A stretch of 64,000 bases of DNA from Rhizophagus irregularis. Lineage: Eukaryota > Glomeromycota > Glomeromycetes > Glomerales > Glomeraceae. A program made the translations under genes and the position numbers. The stretch lies in assembly GCF_026210795.1 (NCBI RefSeq), contig NC_089444.1, forward strand, positions 3,710,501 through 3,774,500. The letters run 5' to 3'. This document shows, piece by piece, positions 45,450-56,082 of this stretch (its first letter is position 1; the number at the start of each line of letters is the position of its first letter). Under the pieces are notes generated by a model that saw only the letters and a list, made by a program, of their open reading frames with translations, had not been told where the DNA came from and did not search any database.

Positions 45450-46829
45450 ATGTCATGTTCAAAAATATTTTCAGAAGATTTACCTGAATTAACATATGAA
45501 GTTATAAAATATTTTCAGAATGATTATTCAACTTTATATTCATGCATTTTAATTAACAGATTATGGTGTCGTTTAGCGATTCCATTATTATGGGATAATC
45601 CATTTTCAATTTGTACCAAAAACAATAATTTTATTGAAATTTATTTACATAATAATTTAGATTTTATAACAAAATTAAATGAATACAAATTTTATATTAA
45701 TAATTCATTATCTACGAATACACTGTTCAATTATCCTAGTTTTTTAAAATATTTGAATACCATATAATTTTATCACTTCTGTTGTTATATGGGTTAATTC
45801 TGTTATTAGACATTCAAAATTCGGAGTTAGAAATCTTTTTAAAGCTTTTGATTCGGTATCTAAGTTAATATTTAAAATTTTTATTGAAAATGAAATAAAA
45901 TTACATACTCTTGAAATTGAGATCTCAGATATTTATTATAGTTATAGTGCATATCTTAACGAAATTCTTTAATTTTACAAAATCAAAATTTTATTCACTA
46001 TATTGGAAATTTGAAGCTTTATATCAACAATTATGATGAAAATATGGATCATGTATTACAAATAACTCATTTACATCAAAATCTTAAGAAAATTTTAATA
46101 TGTAATAATTATACATCTTTATATCAATCATTATTATTATCAAAAGATTATAATTGTTCAAATACCTTGAATACAATTACTTTCTATTACGTCGATTTTA
46201 GAGTAATAATCAATCTTGATAAAGTATTTGGACAATTAAATGTATTAGAATCTGTTCATATTATTAATTGTTCATCTTTGGAACAAATTATTAATTTATC
46301 CAAACCATTTAAATTGAAATCTTTAATTTTAAATAAGGTACTACAATTTGAATCATTGCAACAATTATTACTAAAATCTGGTGATTATTTGGAAAATTTC
46401 GGTTTGGGATTTGGTTATGGTCTATCATCAAGACAAGTATTGTTAGGATTAATTATAAAGTATTGTAAGAATATCAAATTTCTTGATTTATGTGAATTTG
46501 AAACCCAGATTACTTATAAAATATTGGATTTAATTGAAAATATTAAACAAAATCTTAATTATCTTTCAATCAATATACAGGAAGATAATCATTTAATAAA
46601 TGGTAGTTCAATCATATTAAAATCTAGGACAAGCTCTCCCTTCTAAATTAGAATACCTAAGTTTGGTACTTAACGTTAAAGAAAGTGATTTTAAGGCATT
46701 CTTAGAAAATTCTCAAGATGTTTTTATTAATAAATTATTAATAAAACTACAAAGAGGTAGTGATGATATTTCACATTATATAAAGGAATATATTATGAAG
46801 GGAGAAAGAGTTAAATATTTGGCTATTAA
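45450..46829 (+). pseudogene. Decayed paralogue of the F-box / LRR-like gene
   Basis: It starts MSCSKIFSEDLPELTYEVIK and follows the 42585 gene along its length: YLNTI near 45765, HYIGNLKLYIN near 46000, the LLLSKDYNCSNTLNTI block near 46125, YLSINIQEDNHLI near 46560 and YLSLVLNVKESDF near 46655. The frame changes near 45768, returns near 45970, and changes again at 46628, where two A bases are missing in the run before TCTAGGACAAG. After KYLAIK the gene is cut off at 46829 by a pyrimidine-rich repeat and the last 40 or so residues of the paralogue are absent. It cannot make the full protein. Confidence 0.75.
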
Positions 46830-47105
46830 GGGTTGTGGGTTTTTGTGTGGGCGGTGGGTGGTGTGTATGTTTGTTACTTCCTTGCTCTTTCCTCTTCCCT
46901 TCTCTCGCTTTTCTTTCTCTTTCAGTTTTCCCGCCTTTCCCTTTTAATTTCCCTTTCCCGTTCGTTTTCCCTTTCCCACTCGCCTTCTCGTTTTTCCCTT
47001 TTCCTCTCGTTTTCCCTTTCCCTTTCGTTTTCCCTTTCCCTTTCGTTTTCCCTTTGCTTCTCGTTTTCCCTTTGCCTCCTTTCGCCTTCCTTTCCTCCCC
47101 GATCA
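46830..47105. repeat. CCCTTTCCCTTTCGTTTTCC minisatellite
   Basis: About 280 bases of pyrimidine-strand repeat with a variable CCCTTTCCCTTTCGTTTT-type unit are much GC-richer than the surroundings. All six frames are open for long stretches, giving Pro/Phe/Ser or Lys/Gly/Arg-only peptides, which I attribute to the repeat. It begins exactly where the F-box pseudogene stops. Confidence 0.7.
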
Positions 47106-47780
47106 ATGTTGCTGCATTTTAACATGGTGATCAGGTGTCACAAGTTTTTTAAAAGACTTGGCAAGTCAGCAACAAATTGTAATTACATATTATAAGTCAT
47201 AAATCGATTTGTTCATTTAAATTAATTGATTTCATATAAACATGACTAAATAAATAATTTGATATATATATATATACACACACATATATATATATATTTT
47301 TAAAAAAAAAAACTATATTGCATCTTTATTAGAAATAAAATTCAATAAGAACGACATTCTCTCTAAAAGATACCTTGAGTGAGCCCGTGCTTTCACGTGA
47401 CACCCTCTTCTACAGAGTTTTCGTAATCTAAATAATAAAATATACAAAACGAAACAAAAATATAAAAAAAAAACCTACACTTTCCTAAAGACCTAGATAA
47501 ATTTTAAACTAAATAAAAGAAAAACCTACATCTAAGACTTTTGTATGTAAAGAAGATCGGATTTGACTACATTAATCTAATTAAATCTAGTGCTAAAATC
47601 TAATCTAGATCTCTACTAATATCCTAGACAGTTATTAAGATAAAAAAATAAATTTAAAAACATTACGATCGAACATATAAATTTTATTTCTACTTTGATA
47701 TCGGAATAATTTTTTACGTGAAATCACGTGACTTCGATTAATAAATATTAGATGTTCGTTCAAACGTTTCCTTTCTCACT
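47106..47780. other. Intergenic with AT/AC microsatellite
   Basis: A dinucleotide run (TATATATATATACACACACA then ATATATATAT) lies at about 47263-47298. No gene is supported. Confidence 0.45.
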
Positions 47781-48284
47781 TCACTTTTTCTTTTTCTTCT
47801 CTTTCCTGTCATTATTATTCGTAGGCTTGCTCGGTGAGACTAATCCTTTCTCTTGCGCTTTTTTTATCCAATCTTGCCATTTATCTTGGTCATTTTCTAA
47901 TTCTTCTGCACTCCAGCTCCTGGATGTTGATGATTCGAAATTCGGCTTTTTGTCTCCAACTTCTTTCTTATCCTGATAGCGGTTTTCATTCTTCAATCTT
48001 TGTTTAAAATCATTATTCAGCGTAGTATATTCCATCATAATTTGGTTTTGTTCCGCCAAACCGATAATTTTTGTCCTAAACGAAAAAATTATTTTCTTTC
48101 CTGAGTAAATAACGCAACGGACTTTAACGGTTACAATTTTCTTAGTATATACTAATATTGAAAGAATTGCAATATGATATCTAATCATTACAGTATATTC
48201 ATGTCTTTTACTTAGCAATAAAAACTTGTGAATAAATGGTGCGGATTTAATGAAAGAATCCTGCCAAGCAATGTTACACAACAT
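47781..48284 (-). CDS. Hypothetical protein with Lys-rich C-terminus
   Basis: The last 95 residues look genuinely coding: a Gln/Glu-rich start (AEQNQIMMEYTTLNNDFKQR), ESSTSRSWSAEELENDQDKW, then WIKKAQEKGLVSPSKP and a final run of lysines. A TTTCGTTTAG acceptor on the minus strand at 48082-48076 suggests this exon really begins at 48075. The hydrophobic upstream part (48284-48076) would then be partly intron, with a GTAACC donor about 60 nt earlier. I do not recognise the family. Charged, helical and probably coiled-coil-like, it may be a small soluble protein. Confidence 0.4.
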   Translation of the reverse strand: MLCNIAWQDSFIKSAPFIHKFLLLSKRHEYTVMIRYHIAILSILVYTKKIVTVKVRCVIYSGKKIIFSFRTKIIGLAEQNQIMMEYTTLNNDFKQRLKNENRYQDKKEVGDKKPNFESSTSRSWSAEELENDQDKWQDWIKKAQEKGLVSPSKPTNNNDRKEKKKKK

Positions 48285-49290
48285 TCAAAAGATGATTGAT
48301 GAATCAACTGAAGGAATTGATCTTTTTATAGAAACAATATCTATTGTTGATAAATGTTGTTTTAGGTGCACAATAAACATTTGGATCTATTTAACGTTTT
48401 AAACAATGATTTTTTTTTGGAAGCAAGTACAGGCGTACAACCATATCAAGAAATATCAAGACTAGGCTGTGTCAATGCGATTAATTGTAAGTCACGTGAT
48501 ACTCGTATGCAATAAAAAGTCTAACCTTTTTTAAATACAGACAAGGTAAATTAAGCATATGATAGTATATCACAAATTTTATTTTACTAATTAATTGAAA
48601 TTTAAAATTTGTACAGTATAAAAAAAATAAAGTTACATTTATCAATACATATAGGAATATAAAGTAAATGAAAATACACTTGCTCAGTATGTTAACATGA
48701 TAATTATATCAATATAATGAATTGAATTTTTTATTTTTTATGTAGTGTTTATCATCGATAAATACACTTATGATAGATAACCTTTTGTTATGTAAAAGTA
48801 CGCTGAAAAAGACATTTCTTGGTGAGAAAATACAGAAATGTATACTAATATAATTTGGAGAACTGACATTAGAACCAATTATTGCAGTGGATCAATATAC
48901 AAGTTCATATGTAAATGATGTAATATAAGTTTTAATTTTGGGAAAGAAAATGTTATTGTTTCGACGCTCTTAAAGGCTATTTTTAAAGATTTTCATTAAA
49001 GCAATCCAAAATATCATTAGAAATATTTATAAATGAATCATTCTTTTTAATGTTAAATTTGTATTTGCATTATTAAAATATAATGAATAAGTAAAAAACT
49101 AATAATAATTTTTTCTTGCATTGGTCGTACTCAAAGTAATGTTTCCATGATAAAAGCTTAAATGATCAAAATGTTATATCCTTTTATCAAAATAAAACAA
49201 TTTATATAGTTTTAACAGGTTTAATATCATTCGATTATCGTAATTTTTGAAAGTTTTATAGTTAGATTTACATTACACAGATTTCTAAAA
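48285..49290. repeat. Intergenic; second copy of dispersed repeat at 48730-49090
   Basis: See the entry at 30030-30330 for the shared words. Outside that block nothing is recognised. Confidence 0.5.
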
Positions 49291-49574
49291 CAGTGTTCGG
49301 AAATGACCTGGTCATTTGACTATTTAAATGATTTATGAAATCATTTGTCATTATTCATAATCATTTGTCATTTGGTCTTTTCAATTATTTGATTTTGATT
49401 GGCTAATATTTATCACTTAAATAATCATGTGACTATAATTAAAAAATAATTAGGCAAAAATCATAATGCTGGCCAACATTACATTCAAATGACCAAGGTC
49501 ATTTGTCATTTGAGCATTGAAATGACATGTCATTTGTCATCATTTGATCATTTCAAGTCATTTGCCGAACACTG
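49291..49574. mobile_element. 284-bp hAT-type MITE with perfect 8-bp target duplication
   Basis: Ends are CAGTGTTCGG and CCGAACACTG. TTCTAAAA flanks both sides (49283-49290, 49575-49582). A related insertion-free stretch exists at 54745-54772 (TTTACATTATACAAATTTCC then AAAATGGG). The interior is packed with TCATTTGTCATTTG and its complement, giving strong self-pairing. CAGTG ends plus an 8-bp duplication fit hAT. Confidence 0.85.
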
Positions 49575-49789
49575 TTCTAAAATGGGATAGTTTGTTTAAC
49601 TGCTGGAGAATGACGATATATATTATAAATTTGTAAACGTCCTTCCACAAAAATCACCACTATTTCCTTTTGAGTAATCTCCACATCACGTTATTTTCTT
49701 TTTGAACCTCTGAAAAATATCTTTGCGGATAATAATTTAACTGCTATTAGTTCTTTTATCTCTTATTGTATTAATTGTAAAAGAAAATA

Positions 49790-50239
49790 TTGATGTGACA
49801 AAGCTAACAAGTTATAATTTATTTTTTCTATGATCACTGGATTATGATAAATTGATGCAATTTATAATATTTGCATTTATAATGCTGACCAAATTTACAA
49901 AAACGGACATTAATGTCCGTTTTTATAATTCCGGCCAAATTTTGCTGGGCGAAATTATCTTAATTCCGGCCAAATTAATGTGTAACCTTAAAAAAATTTT
50001 TGCCTTTTTTATAGTTACAAGGTGGTACAAAATGTACATTAATGCAATCCTTGACCATGAGTTTATAAGTAAATATCCGGTCAAAAGTTATAAAATTGCC
50101 TTATTTGTAATTAAATGTTGGTAAGTTGTTTGGACCAATCAGATCTCGTGGGCTAATCTGGCCCATGGGCAGTTTATAAGCTAGGATGTAGTGCACGCCC
50201 ACTTAGCTTAGAAACTATGCCGATCATTTGGCTGGGGTG
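49790..50239 (+). mobile_element. Solo terminal arm of the palindromic element
   Basis: This matches the right end of the 6269-9951 element (and the reverse complement of its left end) through the AAACGGACATTAATGTCCGT palindrome, the GATCTCGTGGGCTAATCTGG segment and the final GGCTGGGGTG. Only one arm is present, and I see no target duplication. It is either a truncated copy or a single arm left by recombination. The 90-codon open frame inside is the same repeat-borne frame seen in the other copies. Confidence 0.78.
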
Positions 50240-51786
50240 AAAATTTGAGATGAACTCCGAGAAATATATAAATAGGTAACACAGAGCAGAATTACGTAAT
50301 TCGGCTGGAATTATCCAAAAAAGGAAGGATCTACACATTCTCTAATTCTTTTTGGCCCCAATATTCGCATTGATATGTTTGGTCATTTTGCGAAAAAAAA
50401 TTTGAACCATGTAATATATATAATCACCAATTTAAGTTCGTTTAACTTTACTTTTGGCTAATAATCATAAAAAAACAGTGTCATATGACGATGAGACAAT
50501 ATCATGTGTCATTTTTTTTTTTACTCTGAAATTTTCGATATTTACTGTCTGTCCAACATGATGTTAAACATACTTTCGAATTGGCGAGGATTTATTATAA
50601 AATTAATAAAAGTTTCTGATTTCCTGTATTATTTTTTGAGTCATGTGACAAAATTCTGGATATCGTGTCATCATGTTTTTAAATAAGCATGGCATTAATA
50701 AATTATAAAATCCTTTAAAAAAATTTACAAAATAAAAATCCGAAGTAATTAAGATGATTAAGTATTACTATTAATATTCGTATTTAATACTTATTAAAGT
50801 TATGGCGTAATTAGGTATTAAATAAATGGGTTATTATCCGAAGGATGATAACCCATCAACCCATTTGTTTATTACTAAGCTTTTTTATCATCCTGGACAC
50901 GGGCATCTGATCATCATATAAAATAGACTATTTTAGACTTTTGTGTATTTGTGTATTTGTCAGCTTGACGAAACTTTTTTTTTCTTCGTGACTCTTGATT
51001 TAGAAGGAATGAAAGTTCATATCACTAATTGTAATGTAACTATAAATATTAGTAAAACTGAACGTGAATGTATTAAAATATATTATAATAATAGCAAACC
51101 AATAAAAATCAATAAATTGTAACTATTCAATTAAACTATAACTACTATAGCTTATCATACTGGTTACATAGTTTATAAACGGCAAAAAAAAATAATAGAT
51201 GCCCATTAGTGGTCAGGTGATAAATTTTATTATAACACGAATAAACTAAAAATGGAAAGTTATAATAAAGTATCTATTTTTGAGTAAAATAGAAAAGTTT
51301 AGGACTTTGCAAGTAAATTCAATTAATAATAACCAATTTAAAATCTCCTTTCGACCATATAAGGTAATAGCAAGTTTATTAAGTTTATTGTTCAAGTATT
51401 CATGTTCTTTAGTAGTAATAAATTGAAGGATTAAAAATTTATGCAAATTTTTCTTAAAATTTTATTATATTATGATAAAATGTTATTATATTAAAATTAA
51501 TTGTTATTATTGTATTAATATATGACAAATTATATTAACATGTATTTTGTACATAGCTGATACGTTCTTCCAGGATCGGCGTGATCCTAAGGAGCTGCAT
51601 AATAATCTGAGTTAAGAAAATTTGTGCAAATATTCTCAATTAATTTTAACATATTTTGATAGTCATTGTATTAAAAAATAATAAATGGACTGTACAAAAA
51701 TAAAAAAAATTATTTACGCAAATAATTAATTATAATGAGATTACATCTCAATACCAAATAAAGCTTTCTCCACGTATGCGATTTTA
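50240..51786. other. Intergenic; one short hairpin
   Basis: At 50827-50858 ATGGGTTATTATCC and GGATGATAACCCAT form a 14-bp imperfect stem around a few bases. It is not followed by a clear T-run and has no gene beside it. The rest is unrecognised AT-rich DNA. Confidence 0.4.
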
Positions 51787-52173
51787 TTATTTTAGTAGAC
51801 GACAAAATTTGATAAACCTCCTATAATATTTATAATATTCTAAATATGTAAGAAGTTCCTTAACGTCCTCATGTGTCTTATTTCCTATTACACTTACTAA
51901 ATTAAAAAGTTTAAAATATTTCAATACAATTTCAATACATGCTCGGGAACTTTTGTACATAAAAGAATCATTTACCTCTTCTTCAGAATCATCAGCTATT
52001 TTTGGATCACCTGCGTTATCAATAATCGATCCATTGTTTGAAACCAGTTGAAGCCACTCAATAAAAATGCCTGACGTTATCCAGTTGGCACAGTAAGTTA
52101 TAGGAAGTGCTGATTTGTTTAACATTTTAAGACAACGTGGATTTTTAATGTTTTTTTTAGAGGAAGTTATCAT
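51787..52173 (-). pseudogene. Pogo/Tigger-like transposase remnant
   Basis: The peptide NPRCLKMLNKSALPITYCAN followed by WITSGIFIEWLQ resembles the region just before and around the catalytic DDE core of CENP-B/Tigger transposases, where a similar N-P-x-C then Y-x-x-N-x-x-x-W-x-T-x-x-F-x-x-WL spacing occurs. After that, IIDNAG sits where an LxDN motif would be, but the intervening residues are missing. The remainder (EEEVNDSFMYKSSRACIEIV) looks like a fusion of non-adjacent parts. Lack of the DNA-binding half and of catalytic acids makes it inactive. Family call is from memory and moderate. Confidence 0.42.
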
Positions 52174-53435
52174 TTTAATATAAATAAAGTTTTTTTATTG
52201 TTTTTTTTTTTGGTTTTTTAACGAAATTTATATTTTTTAACTTTCATTTATTTATTAAAAAAATATGATGTTGTACTCTTTTAAAAAAAAGAATGTCGAT
52301 ATATTTTTTTTTAAAAAAAGTGACAAAATATACTTTTTTAAAAAAAAAATAAAAAATGATGAAAATACTTTTATTAAAATAAGAAAAAAAAACGATTTTT
52401 TCTAAAAAAAAAAAGGTTACGAAGCAAATTATTTATTTTTGAAAAAAATGTAAATAACTTAATTTTTTTCGTCCAGAAACTTTACCCATATTAAAAGTTT
52501 GATTTGGCACCATTAAGAAAAATAATTTTGTTTCATCCGTTTTATAAATATCTTCTCCATCATAACTTTGATAAAAGCCTCTGCAATCACGAACATTCTC
52601 CAGGTAAAAAAGTTTGCTTTGTTAAGTTCATTTCTTTGCTTATTTATATACCGCGCATTTTATTTCATTTTCAATTTTCAATGATTTCGCAAATTTTATA
52701 TATACCCTTTTCTTGCAACATTATATCACTTAAAGAAATGTCAGCAGCTACAGCCTGTATGAGACGTTTGAGCATTGGTATAGAAGACTTGTAAGCCATT
52801 TACTTCAGCCAGGGTATCAGCCTATTTTATATTTGGATTAGTTTCTACATATTTATTTACAATTTTCTTTTTTTTGCATCAAAGCTAATTGGCATTTAAT
52901 AAAGAAATAGAAAAAAGATAGGTAACTTATAGGAAACCAAAATACATTTATTTATTAACAGTTAAGGTACTACATTAATTTCGTTGTTTTAATAAATTTA
53001 GATGTAATTCGTGATTTTACTATTCATATAAATTGATATGATCAAACTTTATCAAACCAAAACTTGATTAATCGACTATCGTTCTTGTGACTAATACCGA
53101 TATTCAGAAAAATCCAGTTACATGTTTTTATTTCGAGTCCTGGTTGATTTAGTTTCGGACTCGAATTTAACTTGATTTCAGTAATATTTTACTAGTAAAA
53201 TAATATATAGAGAGAAAATATTCTACAATATGCATAGGTTATTTCTTTTTATATCCCCAATTTTGTTATTGTACTTCATGGCCAGAATTAAGGAAAATTT
53301 GACCAAGAGTTATCACGTGTCATTGCATAATGTTGGCCGGAGGGGTACAAATAACAAAAATGGGGATACGAATAACTATCGCCATTAATTATATTGCTAC
53401 ATCATGGTATTCGGATTTGTTAGTTTAAAATTGAA
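52174..53435. other. Intergenic, poly-A/T rich
   Basis: Long A and T runs at 52190-52450. Nothing else is recognised. Confidence 0.4.
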
Positions 53436-54060
53436 ATTCTTTTACAAGTGAGGATGTGAATAATATAAATGATAAGGATTCTACAGAAGATATAGAAGAA
53501 TCTAATTTTGAAGGATTGGAATATATCTTTAACAATTTACCAGAAGCAAATAAGGTACAAGAATATTTACTACAACTTTGATTTTTCAATTCCAACAGAA
53601 GATCATTTATCTGAAGAGTGTACAATAGTGTGTCAATCTGTTAATTAATCGGATAAACGGATATTAAATTTATCCAAATACTGTATCTGCGTTATCAGAC
53701 TAATTAAATCATCTTCATATTAGATAACCAACCCGCAGTATAGTCTGTGTGCCACAGACCATAATTATCCAATTATCCGATTATTCAATAAGTAAACGGA
53801 TATTTTGGTATGTAACACCTAGTTTTTGTTAATACCAGATTATACTGCGGAATAGTCATCTAATTTAAACTTAGTTTGAAAATGTAGATTTTTGGATAAA
53901 TCCAATATCCGTTTATCCGATAACTTAACGGATTAACAATTGTACAATTTTAAAGAAATGGAAGTTGAATATGAAGATACTGTACATCTGATGAAAAGAT
54001 TAAATAATAATTCCAAGTTTAGTACCAAAGAGTCGTATATCTTTACTGAGCTTTTTTTAA
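53436..54060 (+). pseudogene. Acidic coding remnant interrupted by a MITE
   Basis: Reading + strand from about 53446, TSEDVNNINDKDSTEDIEES is followed by GLEYIFNNLPEANKVQEYL, then after a one-base frame change by FSIPTEDHLSEEC up to the MITE at 53627. Beyond the MITE, FKEMEVEYEDTVHLMKRLNN runs on from 53950. The acidic, HLxxE-rich character resembles the C-terminal region of pogo/Tigger transposases in this lineage, but that is a guess. It is certainly non-functional in this form. Confidence 0.35.
53627..53940. mobile_element. 314-bp MITE with 8-bp target duplication TGTACAAT
   Basis: TGTACAAT occurs at 53619-53626 and 53941-53948. Inside, both ends carry an inverted TCGGATAAACGGATATT word (53647-53664 and 53906-53923), and a second inner pair (TTATACTGCGG / CCGCAGTATA) pairs nearer the centre. 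The duplication length points to hAT. It splits an older coding remnant. Confidence 0.7.
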
Positions 54061-56082
54061 TGATTTTTTGATGGTTACGTTGGCCCGATAACGTCAATCA
54101 TTAGTAATAACATGGAAGAAATTAGAAATTTTGTGGCGCAGTGCCAATCAAGAATTTAGAATTACGAATTACGTGAGAGTTTGTCAGTACAAAAAAATTG
54201 TTTAGCCGACCATTTTTGTAAAATGCTAAAATTTTATTTATTTATTTTTATTATCAAAGTGAACGGGTAAACAGGGATCAGTACAGAATACATGGATACT
54301 TGATACAAGAATTGTAAAGTAGTACAAAAACAAACTGATAAACCAACCAGCTGACTAAGTTACAGGTTTACCAAGATGGAAAAATATATAATTAATGAAG
54401 TATTTCGTTTTACCAAATATATATATATATACAGTATATATAAACCCTTCAGAAATCTAAAAACATGCATTGCTAAAGGTGAAATTATCCTTAAAAAAAG
54501 GGATAACTGCTAACTAGTAAAAACAAGAGAGAAAATAATAACGTTAAGCGTTATTGATGGAAACTAATTTTGATTTCTATTTGTCATCTGAAGCAGATGG
54601 ATAACTCTTTGTTAACCGGTCTTTCAGTTTTATCACATGCAATTTTATTATTTTTATAAAGTCTGTGTTTTAGTAGATTGAATAGCTCTTAGTTTACTGT
54701 AATTTCTAAATTTCTCTGTATAAAGAAATCATTTATAGTTAGATTTTACATTATACAAATTTCCAAAATGGGACATAATATAAAGTTCTATTTACGGAAT
54801 TTATGGAATACTGATCGCATTCCATTCACGTTTCTGTCCGGAGCAAAGGCTGCAAAGTAAACTATCTTTGGTTACGAAATTATAAATTTTATTTTCAACT
54901 GCAAAACATGAATATTTTACAGTTTTATTTTTTTTTACAATTAATACATAAAAGGATAAAAGTTTGATAATTGTTGATCACATGCGTACTGCGGCCCTAC
55001 AGTTACGACAGGCTTTTAACGATTACCTTATTCTAGTTAATAATTGTCAATAAATGTTTATCATAAAAAGTCTATAAATTAAAATATTAATTTCACAAAT
55101 TCTTTTTTCTTTAATAATAAATATTTTTCCGATTTATTATAGTATTTTTGTTAACATTTCCTGAGTAGACATTTAAGTTTATTATTAGAATAAATTATTG
55201 AAGTTACAAAACCAACTATTATTACGCCACATCTATTACATAATAAAACATATAAATATATAGTACGTGGAGAGCAATATCACTTATTTTAAATTTTTCC
55301 ACGTCAGTCACCCATTAATTTATGTAAGTGATATTGTAATATTATTGTCGTAAGACCTGGCCTTTTTTTTATCAATAGTCTATATAAAAGTTTTATTTTA
55401 ATATTTTTTTTTAAATTTAAATGAAGATTCTATTAAAAGTTTTTACAAGGAAATACTTTTAGTAATTGTAATATTATAACAATAATAAATATAAGTAACC
55501 GTACCGTACAATAATATTAATAATATTGTCATCATTTTAGTTAGAACCTTTTAGTTTATATTCAATCCAATTTATATTATTAGGGCAATATTTTAGTTCA
55601 AAACCTAGAAGATGAAGGCAAAATTATTTATTTTTCATTTAAATAATAAAAGAAATCCAACTAACAACAATTAACAACAATTATTATATCACTTATCTTA
55701 AATAGATCTTTGTGTTGGTTGAGAATGAAAGTAATTATCAAGATAAAGAGTTATTTATTTTTGATGATATAACAATAGCTTGAACTTAAAAAACTTTGTT
55801 ATTAAAAATACATTTAATAATTAATATCTTAAAGTATTAATTATTGTATCAAGATGAAGATAAAAAGAGTTAATATTTAAATTTAAGCTTTATTTTTTTT
55901 TCATTATTCTACCGTCATAAAATGTTATTATAAGCTGATTTATTTATTTATAATAAACTTACATTAGTACTTTATAGTAGTACTTATACAGTGTCAAATA
56001 AAACTATGTATTTCATTACAAATAAATATTCTATAAAATGTTTAAAAATATCAAATTGAGCAAAATAATAAAATTTGTAAAA
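54061..56082. other. Intergenic between remnant and kinase array gene C
   Basis: Contains the MITE-free relative of the 49260-49600 locus at about 54735-54790 and a (TA)n run near 54418-54440. No gene is supported. Confidence 0.4.

Noticed and set aside
46771-47195. Several overlapping frames on both strands (Lys/Gly/Arg or Pro/Phe)
   Set aside because: All cover the CCCTTTCC minisatellite; open in many frames at once because of repeat composition.
50827-50858. Hairpin as a possible terminator
   Set aside because: Eukaryotic context and no adjacent gene; too short to call.
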